From: Rugalucina vietnamica
Lineage: Eukaryota; Mollusca; Bivalvia; Lucinida; Lucinidae
NCBI GenBank assembly: GCA_964017185.1
Contig: OZ024874.1
Coordinates: 17,789,957-17,853,956, forward strand
Length of the DNA stretch: 64,000 nt
Direction of reading: 5' to 3'
The notes under the pieces are model-generated. The model was not told where the DNA came from and did no database searches. It saw nothing but the letters and a program-made list of their open reading frames with translations. Below, piece after piece: positions 31,061 to 42,000 of the stretch. The position numbers were made by a program, and so were the translations under genes. Positions within the stretch are counted from its first letter, which is position 1; every line of letters begins with the position of its first letter.

Positions 31061-31809
31061 TAAAAGTTTTTCCAATGATTTTTTTCCAATTTTTACAGCT
31101 CAAAAAATCTGTAAATTACATGGGCAAGTTTCCGTTAGAAAACCGTTTTTATAAACGAGCTTTATTAAAGGGGATTTCTGCTATCTGAGAGGCAAACAGT
31201 AGACCGCCAAATTTGTTGTAGTTAATATATGGTTACACTAAATTTGGTCATTTCTCAGTTGTTTATCAAGCAAAGGACTTCAATCTTTAATCTGCGATCT
31301 GTGATTTAAGAGAAAGCATATGCAGTATTCCATGCAAAATAGCAGCACACCATGAATAGAATGTACACGTGTACCTGTATATCGGTAGTAAGTAGAATGT
31401 TATTGGCCATGCACTGTAGTTCGCGTGGCAACAAGTTTAAACAAAGTAGCACGTGAAGTTAGTCTAAATAAAATAGCCGACGTTGCAATGCATACATGTA
31501 GCAGTACGATGTTCTGAAATCCTGTCTATGCTATGATGACGTTGAAATGTGTGGAAAAGTTTGCAATTTAATAACAACTCTGTTTTATGTTGTAGCTTCT
31601 TACCATGGGCATCTCTCCTATAACCGCAGGTAGGTATGGGAACCATCAACCACCTGGAACTACTGCTCACCAACAGGAACGAAGCAAGACACAAAGAGGA
31701 GATCGTGACCTTCTGAAGACACGATCTGCATCTGCACATACCCTCTTCCCCACCATAATAACCACCCGTGACGGACACTAAAGCTATTGAACATGCACTC
31801 TGTCCTATA
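31061..31809. other. Interior of the 6.1-kb element, unassigned
   Basis: AT-rich, no recognised gene. Confidence 0.3.
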
Positions 31810-32145
31810 TAAACTTAATGTTGTGAACCACTGCAGCTGCTGAGTCCCAGTCCTTAGTCCTGTAAAACTAGTTTACGCAGGCCAGTAATACATTACTGAT
31901 TGATCCAAGGCGATACTAATTGACAATTTGTTAAATACGTGTTGGTGTCGAATTTTCGTGGTGTTTGCACCTTTTGTACGTTTACATATTTTAAGTAAAG
32001 TTTGGGTAACGTGCTCACTCAGCTAAGTACAATATATTTTCTTTTTATAAGTAACAGTTCGTTAATTTAGGTTTTCCCACCTCTGGTTTTAGAGTGGGAA
32101 TTACTTTCTGATTGTGCCATTTCCTGATCGTTGCCGCCTACCTTA
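31810..32145 (+). mobile_element. Penelope-like element, diverged 3' UTR fragment
   Basis: TTGTGAACCACTGCAGCTGC, then GCCAGTAATACATTACTGAT, then TTAGAGTGGGAATTACTTTC follow the family order with substitutions and small deletions. An older copy. Confidence 0.6.
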
Positions 32146-32154
32146 ACCATTATT

Positions 32155-32349
32155 TCGCAGATCTTAATATGTGAAATACATGGGGATAAACCATTTCGAA
32201 ATGTTCTTTTTGGGAGACATGCCGTCGTACTAAAATTGTCAGAAACCCTGCTTTACGAAGACGATGACAAAATGTTTGAACGTATAAATGACGACACCAG
32301 CCTTGTGCTCCTGGATGGAATTTTAACATCATTTTTAAACCATATGTAA
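32155..32349 (+). CDS. Unassigned exon-like frame inside the 6.1-kb element
   Basis: After an acceptor-like TTATTTCGCAG the frame reads ILICEIHGDKPFRNVLFGRH, then KLSETLLYEDDDKMFERIND, then DTSLVLLDG, and stops. The DKPFR start and YEDDDKMFERINDDTSLVLL end faintly recall the two halves of a CIDE-N domain with the middle missing. That is a weak resemblance by eye only. It could be a captured host exon, part of a transposon gene, or chance. Confidence 0.2.
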   Translation, partial: SQILICEIHGDKPFRNVLFGRHAVVLKLSETLLYEDDDKMFERINDDTSLVLLDGILTSFLNHM

Positions 32350-32590
32350 GCCCGCAGGCCGAGCGGTTAAGAGCGCTGTTTCTTAATCTCTCGATCGTCT
32401 CATCGCTGTTTCTGGTGTGGGTTCGAGCCCCAATAGTGATTGCTCTTCATGCTACAATATCTGTTTATTCTGCCTACCTCTCTGTTGCGCTCGTTGTCTT
32501 TGGTTTTGATTGGGACTAGCCGAATGGCTAACTTGTTGGGAAAGAGCTAGTAATCATGCTCTACCTGTGTCTTGTTGGGGAAATAAGGTT
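32343..32590 (+). mobile_element. tRNA-derived SINE (Leu/Ser-like head)
   Basis: GCAGGCCGAGCGGTTAAGAG fits a pol III A box with a long variable arm, and GGGTTCGAGCCCC is a perfect B box 55 bases on. A non-tRNA body follows. Acceptor-stem pairing is poor, so it is a SINE rather than a gene. Confidence 0.6.
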
Positions 32591-32984
32591 TGTGATGCGT
32601 TATATTTGTTCCTTTCCAGCCTGGTGTTTATGCTGGGATTCGATTCATGATCCCTCTATTCTTACTTCCCAGATGCAAACATAGCGTGCAGATTTCTCCT
32701 AAATCTTACGATGTCATAATGATGGACGTTCTATGTGTTTTTAAGTGTTCGTTACAAAAGACAGCTATATTATTTAGGTGTTACAAAATACAGTTATCCA
32801 GGGACCGATTTCAGGGCCGCCCATGTATCATGATGCTGTTTGGATCCTAAGCACGTAATGTTCTTAAGGTAAGATTAAACTCTTGAAATAATAAAAGGAA
32901 ATCACTGCAATTATCTACGAGACGTGTGATTGATTTCCAAATTGCAAATTGGTATGAAGATGAACTGAAAAACAAAAACGCTTT
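32591..32984. other. Interior of the 6.1-kb element, unassigned
   Basis: No recognised gene or repeat. Confidence 0.3.
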
Positions 32985-33117
32985 AACTAAAAATATGAAA
33001 ACATACATAATGTGCTTACCACTGCTTACAGCAAAAATACAACACCAATACATTAAACAATAAGAACCACCACAGAAGTATCGCATTGGAACGATCAGTA
33101 ATATAAAATTACGTTAC
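32985..33117 (-). mobile_element. Penelope-like element, internal 3' UTR fragment
   Basis: ACTAAAAATATGAAAACATA, then AACCACCACAGAAGTATCGC, then GGAACGATCAGTAATATAAA match the family, minus orientation. Confidence 0.65.
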
Positions 33118-33156
33118 GTTACACCGTCTAACGGTGATTGATGGGATGGCTGACGC

Positions 33157-33330
33157 CACCGGTCCCGATAGCGTAATGGTTAGATTGTCCGCTTCGGGAA
33201 CGGGAGGTCGTGGGTTCGACTCCGGGCTGTCATGGTAATGATGGTACCAGTGGCTACCTCGCTTGGCGCTCAGCATTCCCAAGGCAAGTACTAACTAGCT
33301 TCTCGTCTCTTCAAAAAGTTTGAAAAATCT
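33157..33330 (+). mobile_element. tRNA-derived SINE
   Basis: A box TAGCGTAATGGTTAGA and B box GGGTTCGACTCC, then a body with CTACCTCGCTTGGCGCTCAG that I recall from invertebrate SINEs. Acceptor-stem pairing is imperfect, so it is not a tRNA gene. Confidence 0.6.
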
Positions 33331-33539
33331 GTATTTTACTGTAATTCTATCATTGTAGGCTGGTGATGGTATTACCCTTACTCGGGGTTAGAACGAGGTG
33401 CGCCGATAAGTCAACGGCGGAACACTATATACATACGAACTTGGCGCAAAGTAACGTCACGCTTGTTCACCCAGTGAAATGTTGCACAATATAACACGTT
33501 TTTAATCATTTGCTATATAGGCGAGGCATGTAAGAATAA

Positions 33540-34186
33540 AACAGCATTCACACATTAGCGTATAAGCCAAACGCGCACCGGGCGGGTTGATAAAAATGTA
33601 AAATTCAATATATGCCAGGAGCACGTCGGAGACACGTGAAAAGCGCGTTATACGCGTGTTTTTACGCTTGATGTATATTTAGAGCACGTTGATATACGTC
33701 GCTGTAAGTCGCTGCGCACTCCGGGCGCGTTTGTGTTCAAAAAAATTAAACATGCTTAAAAATTTTCAAGAAACTCGGCGTGTTCCGGGCGTGTGTCTTA
33801 AAAGTTTCGAATAAGTTTCACGCGCTTTGTAGGCACGTTGAGTACGCTTCGAATGCGTTCGGCGCACGTTTCAGGCACGCCAGTATATGCTACTTGCGCG
33901 TTCCGATTTTATGAAATATTGCCAAAACGTGTGTGAGACGCGCGTTAAACGTTTGCTGTGTGCCTGTAGCGCGTGCATAGCGTGTTTTGGACGTAACACA
34001 AACGTACTCTAAAACCTTGTAATTTTTTATACGTCCGGCACACGCCTCAGTCACGCGCTACTGTGTGACTGCTAAAGCGAGTTAAAGGAACAAATTAATT
34101 TTTATACTTCCAAAATCTTCAGCGTGTTGAGATTTTTCATACGCCCGGCGCGCGTTTGGTTTATACGCTATAGTGTGAATGCTGTT
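33540..34186. mobile_element. CpG-rich MITE, CAGCATTCACAC ends
   Basis: CAGCATTCACAC then TAGCGTATAARCCAAACGCG then CCGGGCG at both ends in inverted sense. The 647-bp body is packed with CGCGY, CACGTT and GGGCGTGT words and has far more CpG than its AT-rich surroundings. Non-coding. Target duplication unclear. Confidence 0.78.
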
Positions 34187-35819
34187 CAAAAAAAGATGGA
34201 AAGAAAAAGACAGTTATTATTGGTTTTAGTGTTCTGTTGGTTCACCAATGGTTGATCAGGTTTGGTCAGTTGCTTGATATAGAAAGGTTTTAAAAGCATA
34301 TTAAAGACATTTTGTCTTCGAGTATATACATGTCTGCGATATACGTTGACTGATCAAGAAAGTATCTTGAATCATTATTAAAATTCATGCAAGATTGTGG
34401 AGACCGAATGTCACCTTGACGTCGCATTTACTTGTGCATGCATTTGGGTCAGAAAGCTGGGGCGGGAGGATTCTAACCTTGTCTGGATGTTGTTCGGATC
34501 TCTAAAACTGCATCCATAATGACACGGTTGGCGTCCCAGTTTCGATCGTCGTAGTTGAAGTCTATTGGATGTAGAATCACGGCATCCACAACTAGCCTGG
34601 CTTTTCGTTAGTAGCCGAAATGTCAGTGTGACATGTATGTTCTTACATGTACATAGCTTATAATACAAGTAAAATGCGGACTTATAAAAGGTAAACACAT
34701 CGAAAGGGATCGAAACGGTAAGTTCCGGCTGTCTTCCCGAAACAATATATGGAAGTAAAAGGTCATGCATATCTTTTGAAAAAATAAAGGTTATTTTGTT
34801 GTGGCTTTTCTTCTCAGTCATGGCTCAGTCATGTCGGGACATAGCAACCGCTTCCTGCTGGACACTTCACACGGGGGCTAGATGCCTCGTAGTCCTGAAA
34901 GAAAAAAAATATTTTTTTCCAATAATTTATGACAATTTTGACAAAGACAATTATCAGAAAAGTGATCAACCTAGTCAATCATAAAAGGGACACGTGGTAG
35001 TGGTTATGTTTGGCCACCCATGCATATGTTTCTTGCTTGAAAAGTGTTGCGGTCATTGTGTTAGTTCATTACATGGCCCACCGGGGTGCCAAATTCAGAT
35101 TTGAACATACTTCTTTTTAATTGGATGCTAAGCAACGGACAACGCGGTGAAATTTCAAGTTTTGTTTGACGACGGTGACTCTACCATGCATGTATCTTTT
35201 ACAATTTTTTTCTTTTGATTCAGTTTAGAAAAACTCCGATATCTTTAGGATATCATGTAATTTCGTCCCCCAAATGCATGCTCGTGTTCAGTACACGAAT
35301 GATAATATTTCTACGGACGCACCTGCTAACGCATGCTTTCCTCATGCACAAAACGTGAACAGAATTCAGTGATGATCAAAGTAAGCCTCGCCGGCATAAT
35401 TTTTGACCTCTGACCATGAGCGATGTAGATCGTTCTGCACACTACGTGTTTACTTCTTAGAAGTCTCATCATATACATAAATTCCGACATTTTGGAAATA
35501 CTTTTGACCCTTGACTGTACAATCGGCACGTGACGTTCAAACCAATTATGAGCAATCAAAAGTTGCGTTGCCAAATAAACAAATCTACAACTGTATTTAT
35601 CCAGTCACGTAGCTAAGTCGCGTCAAAGAATCGTCTGACAAAAATATCATCTAGAACGATAGTGACGAGAGAAGGTTCAATTGCATTATTTTTTTCTCTT
35701 TAACATGTGCTTTGAAGGTAAAATACACCGTCGAAAATACTGTACGCTCAAAGTAAGTTGAAAAAAAAATACACCGTATACTTACCGTTGGACATGATGT
35801 CCAATTCAAATCGGGTGGA
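34187..35819. other. Interior of the 6.1-kb element, unassigned
   Basis: A 136-codon minus-strand frame at 34411-34821 has no family features that I recognise. Nothing else supported. Confidence 0.3.
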
Positions 35820-36087
35820 TTTTTCGCGATGAAACGCGGTGAAGAAGAAAATTATACCTTACCTGTCTTAAATATACCTTACCTGTCTTCACCGCGAAAT
35901 ATTAAGTTTCCTCGCGAAATTTCCTCGTGTTTCATGGCGAATTCGCCGTATTTTGTGGCGAAAAAAAAATCGATTTCACGAGTATTTTTTCTTTTGTTTG
36001 GCGAAATTTCGCGCAGATTCCGCCGTGAAAAAATGCATTTTATCATCGCGGAAAATAAAAAGTGGGTAATTGAATTTAAGAGCACTG

Positions 36088-36116
36088 TACAAGGTCTACT
36101 TACTCAGGTCTACTAA
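36088..36116. repeat. 14-bp minisatellite, right remnant
   Basis: AAGGTCTACTTACTCAGGTC: two units beyond the 6.1-kb element. Confidence 0.75.
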
Positions 36117-36366
36117 AATGGATAGCTGGATACACTTATTGACAAAAAAATCCCAGCATACGGTTTTCCGTGTGTGTTTGCAGATAAGGCAGCGTGCCTT
36201 TATTTCATATTATGTGATTCAGAGTTTAAGGTCTTTTCACTTAAGTTTTACCCGTATTTATTCCGTACTCGTAAACTGTCAAAATTCGAAGCTTTTATTT
36301 TTTTCCCGCTGTTGTAAATAAAAACAAGTGTAAAATCCGACAATGGCTATTGCCGATGAATCCGGG

Positions 36367-36487
36367 TCGATTCGCCCGTGGGTCGTTTCGCCGGGTCGTT
36401 TCGCCCTTGTTTTTTGGATGGGTCGTTTCGCCCTTTTTAGGTGAGTCGTTTCGCCCGTGAGTTGTTTCGCCAGTGAATTATTTCGCC

Positions 36488-36490
<3 letters not shown>
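36367..36490. repeat. GTCGTTTCGCCC word array
   Basis: Six imperfect copies at 15-35 bp spacing. The layout is like the subterminal arrays of the TIR elements, but no inverted partner was found nearby. The region 50480-50890 carries related GAAACGACC words. Confidence 0.6.
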
Positions 36491-36551
<61 letters not shown>

Positions 36552-36610
36552 GTTGTTGTTGTTGTTGTTGTTGTTGTTAATATTGCTTTTGTTGCTGATG
36601 CTGATGCTGG

Positions 36611-36678
<68 letters not shown>

Positions 36679-36795
36679 AAGAAAGAAGGAAGGAAGCATT
36701 TGCAAGGAATGAAGTAAGGAATGAAGGAAGGAAGGAAGAAAAGAAGGAAAGAACGAACGAACGGAGGGAAGGGGGAAAGGATAGATAGATAGATT
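36483..36795. repeat. Compound microsatellite (ATT)n (GTT)n (GATA)n (GAAG)n
   Basis: Successive pure runs: ATT to about 36551, GTT to about 36577, GATA at 36611-36676, then GAAG-type with interruptions. The long Asn-rich frame on the minus strand is only this repeat read through. Confidence 0.9.
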
Positions 36796-36796
36796 A

Positions 36797-37440
36797 CAGT
36801 ATTTCCTTTTTGGTTCCATTTTGCCAAACCTGAGGGGTCAATCAAGAGGCTTAAGTAGCCGAAATGACCCATCCCTTATCTCATTGATACGCTCACTGCT
36901 CTTAAAGGATCTCAGATTTATTTTTATTTCTTATTCCTGCAGCCGTTAATGTGCCCTGTGGCGGCCCTAAAAAGTCTCCCCGTACATCATACATAGTGCA
37001 GATTATATTTTCCTTTTGGTCGTTTGAGATCAGCGAGGGTATTCTGAAAAATCAGAAGTTCCTTATCTGTTTAGATTCATTTTCTAACCTTCGTTTTATA
37101 TTTGGCTTTGTTTGGAAAATACTAGTCTTTGTATCGAATATCCTGTTTAAAGTTGCAAAATTACAGTATTTCTCTTTGGCTCCATTTTGTCAAACCTGAA
37201 GTGCCACTGAAGAGGCCTAAGTAGCCGAAACCGCGATATGGCCCATTCCTTATCTAATTAATACGCTCACTGCTCTTAAAGGATCTCAGTTTTATGTTTA
37301 TTCCCCGTACATTATGCATAGTGCAGATTATATTTTCCTTTTAGTCCTTTGAGATCAGCAAGGGTATTCTGAGAAATCAGAAAATTATTATCGGCTTAGA
37401 TTCATTTTCTTTCCAACGTTTAATATATTTGGCCCCTTTT
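36797..37440. repeat. Tandem duplication, ~368-bp unit
   Basis: CGCTCACTGCTCTTAAAGGA occurs at 36889 and 37263, and TAGTGCAGATTATATTTTCC at 36994 and 37318, with about 85% identity between. It lies directly before a Penelope-like 3' end and may be part of that element's 5' region. Confidence 0.65.
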
Positions 37441-38163
37441 TGATTATAAAAATTATCAACCAGTCACGGTTGATAACTATGCTGCCTTCTTTAATTGCAC
37501 GCCGGTGGGTCGGGCGTCAGACTCTATGATGGCCCCGACTTAAAGCTATTCATTTTAGTTGGTTGGGGCCGGAGCTTCTTGTCTGTTGCTTGGCCCACCG
37601 GGGTCCAACTGATATTTTTCTTTAGCTCCGGAGTTAGTAAGTTATTTGGCGCCCAGGGATCTCCATCTTCGGGCAGCTTACTGAATCTGTGAGTCCTGGT
37701 TTTTGATTCATCAGGATGTTTATCATGATTTATTTGTTTGTTCTTGATGATTCATTTACTAGTTAGAGATTCACCACGAGGACCGAAGAACTAACTAAAT
37801 GTTATGAACCACTGCAGAAGCTGAGGGTGAGGTTACGGCCGTGTAAAATCGATTTAAACCCGCCAGTAACTTTGTGTTACTGATCGTTCCAAGTCGATAC
37901 TTCTGTGGTGGTTCTTTTTGTTTTATGTCTTGGTGTGTAAAATATTTTTGTGCTGTTGGTGCCTTATGTATGTTTGCATATTTTTAGTTAAGTTAAGGTA
38001 ACTGAGTGGCCACCTATTGGGAAAATAGCTGCTCATTCGGTTTACGAAATGTTTTCATGGTATAAGTACCTGATTGTTAGTTTGTTTTTTTTTCCCATCT
38101 TGGTTTTTGGAGTGGGAGTCTTTTTCTGATTGCGCCTTTTCCTGATCTTTGCCTACTTGTACT
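37441..38163 (+). mobile_element. Penelope-like element, 3' portion, plus orientation
   Basis: Begins at the end of the RT region (TCAACCAGTCACGGTTGATA, CACGCCGGTGGGTCGGGC) and runs through the complete 3' UTR to GCCTACTTGTAC. It lies tail to tail with the next copy. Confidence 0.78.
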
Positions 38164-38174
38164 TTTTTTACTCT

Positions 38175-38475
38175 CCAAAACCCGAGGAGGGGAAAAACAA
38201 AATTAACAATCAGATACTTCTACCATGAGAACATATCGTAAGCCGAATGAGCAGCTATTTTCCCAATAGGTGGCCACTCAGTTACCTAAACTTAACTAAA
38301 ATATGAAAACATACATAAGGCGCCAACAGCACAAACAATTTTAAACACCAAGACAAAAAACTAAAAGAACCACCACAGACGTATCGCCTTGGAACGATCA
38401 GTAACACAAAATTACAAGAGGGCTTAAGCCGGTTTTTCATGGCCACAACCTCAACCTCATCTTCTGCAGTGGCTC
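38175..38475 (-). mobile_element. Penelope-like element, 3' UTR fragment, minus orientation
   Basis: AAACCCGAGGAGGGGAAAAA to CCTCATCTTCTGCAGTGG matches the family in reverse. Only about 11 bases separate it from the opposite-facing copy. Confidence 0.75.
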
Positions 38476-38489
38476 TGATATACATACAT

Positions 38490-38910
38490 ATAAACAATGG
38501 AAAGGAAATCATTTTAAGAGATATAAAATATAGGTACCAGGATCTCAGTTTTATAAGCAATGAAAACACCAGCACCTTGGCTGTCACCTGCTATGTCCTT
38601 CCAGTTAGCATCAGAAGAATCTGGGAAAAGATCTGAGTTTTTTACTTCAGGGGTTAACCACGACTCATTCTCCAAAATGATGTCTGGTTTAGCCGAGTCA
38701 TTGACAGTATGAATTTCAGCCTACTTGTTCTTGATAGACTGACAATTCATGATCACAATTCTAAGTGGATGATTCAAGACCGCCTTCTTAGTCTTTGTCT
38801 TACTCACCTACTGTCTTACTGTCGTTGAGGCCTTGTAAAGTCTCTTGACTCTTGGGCCCTTTCCTGTCTTCTTTCATTTAACTGGTGATGTCTAGCATGC
38901 GCAAGTGGAT
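38490..38910 (-). mobile_element. LINE endonuclease fragment
   Basis: The minus strand encodes PLRIVIMNCQSIKNK, a stop, then AEIHTVNDSAKPDIILENES and WLTPEVKNSDLFPD, then GAGVFIAYKTEI. This is the N-terminal half of an apurinic-type LINE endonuclease (NCQSI and the ExW motif visible). It has one in-frame stop and is cut off at the Penelope-like fragment. It is separate from the LINE whose 3' end lies just to the right. Confidence 0.7.
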
Positions 38911-38929
38911 ATGAATAACATTCCGGTTC

Positions 38930-39029
38930 AAATTTGGTGTTTTTGTAAGTTCCAGAACTTGTTTAGTCTATTTCTAACTGATTGATGGAATCTGAAGATA
39001 CCACATCCTCTGGCAAGCTGTTCCAGTCG
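38930..39029 (-). pseudogene. LINE ORF2, last piece
   Basis: DWNSLPEDVVSSDSINQ, then a one-base deletion after which FRNRLNKFW would follow. This is the standard C-terminal end of this LINE type. Confidence 0.75.
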
Positions 39030-42000
39030 TAGGCAGCCATCCAATCAACGAAAAAAATCTTTAGATGGCAAAATGGAGTAGAAGCTGGCATCCATCCTGA
39101 TACTGTTCCTAGACATGTACTATGACATATAGGGGTGGATGCCAAGTTTGTAAAAGGCCCTGGGTCTCAGAATTAGGTCAAAGGTCAACTGGGTGCAAAA
39201 TAACAGGAAAATGTATGAAAACTCTTTTCAGTGTCATTCCTTTGCTGTATTGTGCACAAATTTCCACCGAAACTACATTATATACACTTATTATGCATGT
39301 GGCGTTTATAGCATAATAAATGAGAGTGCTAAGCATATGTACTAGCAAGGTTAAAGGTCATTTGAGTGCAAAATTACGAAGATATTCGTAAAATTCCCCG
39401 GGAGCTAATTTGACCCACCTTGCACCCCCATGACATTTTTTCATGGTTGCCAAATCATTTCTTGAGACCCCAGAAATGTAAAGAATTTTTGTCCTCAGAG
39501 ATAAACTCTTTTGCACTATGAAAAATGCATGGTTTCCGTGACAACCGTCGACTTGATTCTTGAGCATAGGGTTGGGCATACAAAAATGGTCATATCTCCG
39601 CTCTTACTTGTCCTAGACCACTGAGTCTGGTCTTGTTGTAAAGCTTAGACATTGCCCTTTTATTCAATGGTAAGTAATGCTAGTGATCTTATTTGCATAT
39701 TCATGAATTTTAATGAAAACATTAAAGATGACAGAAAAATCGCTAAAAATCTATAAATAAACTAGTTTCAGGCCAAAACGATCATTGAAATACTTTGTAA
39801 TTAAACCAGTAATGTCATTTGACAAATTTATTGATGTCAAGGGCGTTAATAAAAATTATCTCATTTGCATATTCATGAATTTTAATCAAAATGTCTAAAA
39901 TCAAGTAAAAACAAGGTAAAAACTATCGTCATTGCAAGGTTTTTGATGGGTTATATGATCTATCTTGTATCTCTGAAACCAATTCTGTTGGCTGCCAGTG
40001 TGATCAGAGGGACCGCCTTAATGCCATAAAATATTGTCCTCAACAATGAACACATTTGCATGATGTAAAAGTACATAGTTTCCACACACACCCCAGCGTA
40101 ATTCTAAAGAATAGGATGTACTCACAAAAATATTCATATACCAACAATAGTATGCACTAGAATACTATAATTGGTATGATAGTGATGAATGGTCCTGGCA
40201 ATTTAACCTTAATAGCTATTATTCAAATCACTGAATTTGCTTATTGATGAAAATTAATAAAACACACAAGAAATCAGAGAAAAACCTTGGCAAAATTAAG
40301 GGGTATACGTACAAAATCACTTGTACCAGAGCTGTTAACAAATCCAGGATGCTGAAATACGTATCAAATGAATGCTTTGGCAATGTACTACGACCCTAAA
40401 GTCTGATATAAGAAAGATCTGATTTTCAATTTCATGAATTTTAATGAAAACTTCATAAATGGGAATGAAAAGTGGAAAAATTAAACAGGTAAACCTACAG
40501 AATGACTTGTATTCTGGCAACCAAAAGCCCTAAAAGCTGAAAATGGCATCAATACAATATATATGTAATTTGATTTTTTGTTTAATGAACATTAACAAAA
40601 CCTTTCAAATTTATAGGAAAATTACGTACATTTTAAGGCGTTATACATAGAAAATCACATGTCTCCTATCAGAGCTCCATTTGAAGAAACATTGAACATT
40701 ATCTTTATAGAAATGTAATTGTCTGGGTATGGTGCACTGCATTGTTTGTAATCAATGTCAATTTTACTTAACCGTGTTAATGTACATAATGCTAGAGCCC
40801 CTTTCCTCCATATGCAAATTGCCGATGGTCTTAAAAAGACAGGACATATTTTGTCTTTCCGGGATATGCCGTCTGAAATCACTACATCAAGGACTTCACA
40901 GCTAAAATTATACATTCTTCATTCAAAGATTTACGCCTGGCTAGAATAGAGCCTGCATTAGAGTTGGTATTTTGTAACACACGGATCTTGAACCATACTC
41001 CTAAGCTTACATCCAGTTATCTAAAGTTAACCAATATAAACAAGATCTAGTTGTGTAAAACATTTGGACATCTGTGTAGATAGCTATCACCAAAGCGGCC
41101 AATACCACTTCCATTCTGCAATGGTAAATGTGCAACCCTACCTCGTATAACCACGAAATATTGTGAGGCCCAAAGTAGAATACCCTCCTACAGTACAGGT
41201 AAACACACAAAAATTGAACCAACAACATTAACTTGTTCACAAACCCAACATCTCCAAATACTACAAAACTAGAAGATGCAAGTCTCTTATCTCTAGCATC
41301 CACACCCATCCCTGTTGTACCCCGCCTATCTCTAATTGTAATCATAGGCAAAAGTTGACCTGTTACATTAGGTGATTGACGTTAAATTATCAACCAAATA
41401 GATCAGATAATGTCCAGTCGAATACGATATCGAAAGATGTAAACATGGTAAAGTAGGGATTCGTTGACGGATCTGAAATGGGAGTGGAATATCCAGTGGT
41501 CTCAGGCAAAATGCACATTTAAACTGGTTTGCTGTACAAGTTGGCTTTACAGCCATGTAGTAGAGTGTTGGCTTATCACGTCCTGGTTCGTTACTCGCTC
41601 GAGGCAAACGGTAAAAAACAGTAACTTTTTCACCTGTTAAAATATACCAACCCAGTGTTCCTTAATCTACCATACACCAGGGGAGTGTGGTAGCCTGGTA
41701 GTAGAGTACCAGAGCAATCAAGACACTTTAAAATCCTAGCTCATAACAAAAAGTTGTGGCTTTATTACAACATGGCTGAAAAATATTGCCTGGTTCCATC
41801 AAAGCATAACCAAACCAAACCTTCACCATCCCCATATTACCGTTGGTAGTCTCTATAAGCACAAACAGCTTTAAAACCAAGTGCCATACCACATACCATT
41901 CATACTTTGCCCTATCCTAGCCTACCCAATCTGAGCCTATCCTACCATATCGCTGCCTGTAAACCCTATCTAATACCTGTCTCGTTTGCGAGGATCAAGG

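Larger units (their letters stand above)
30007..36087. mobile_element. 6.1-kb TIR element, CAGTGCTCTTAAATT ends, TTTCGCG words
   Basis: CAGTGCTCTTAAATTAAATT at the left and the complement of CAGTGCTCTTAAATTCAATT at the right, followed on both sides by many copies of CGCGAAA/TTTCGCG-type words for about 180-260 bases. Both flanks are the 14-bp minisatellite, so insertion into it is clear. The tip resembles CAGTGCTCC of the element at 22250. Only TA is shared at the flanks. The interior holds SINEs, Penelope-like fragments, a foldback element and a CpG-rich MITE. No transposase recognised. Confidence 0.75.

Noticed and set aside
32345-33240. tRNA genes
   Set aside because: A and B boxes are good, but acceptor stems do not pair and non-tRNA bodies follow; these are SINE heads. 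The same holds for 49340.
36279-36872. 197-codon frame with a long Asn run
   Set aside because: It is the (ATT)n/(GTT)n/(GATA)n microsatellite read in one frame.
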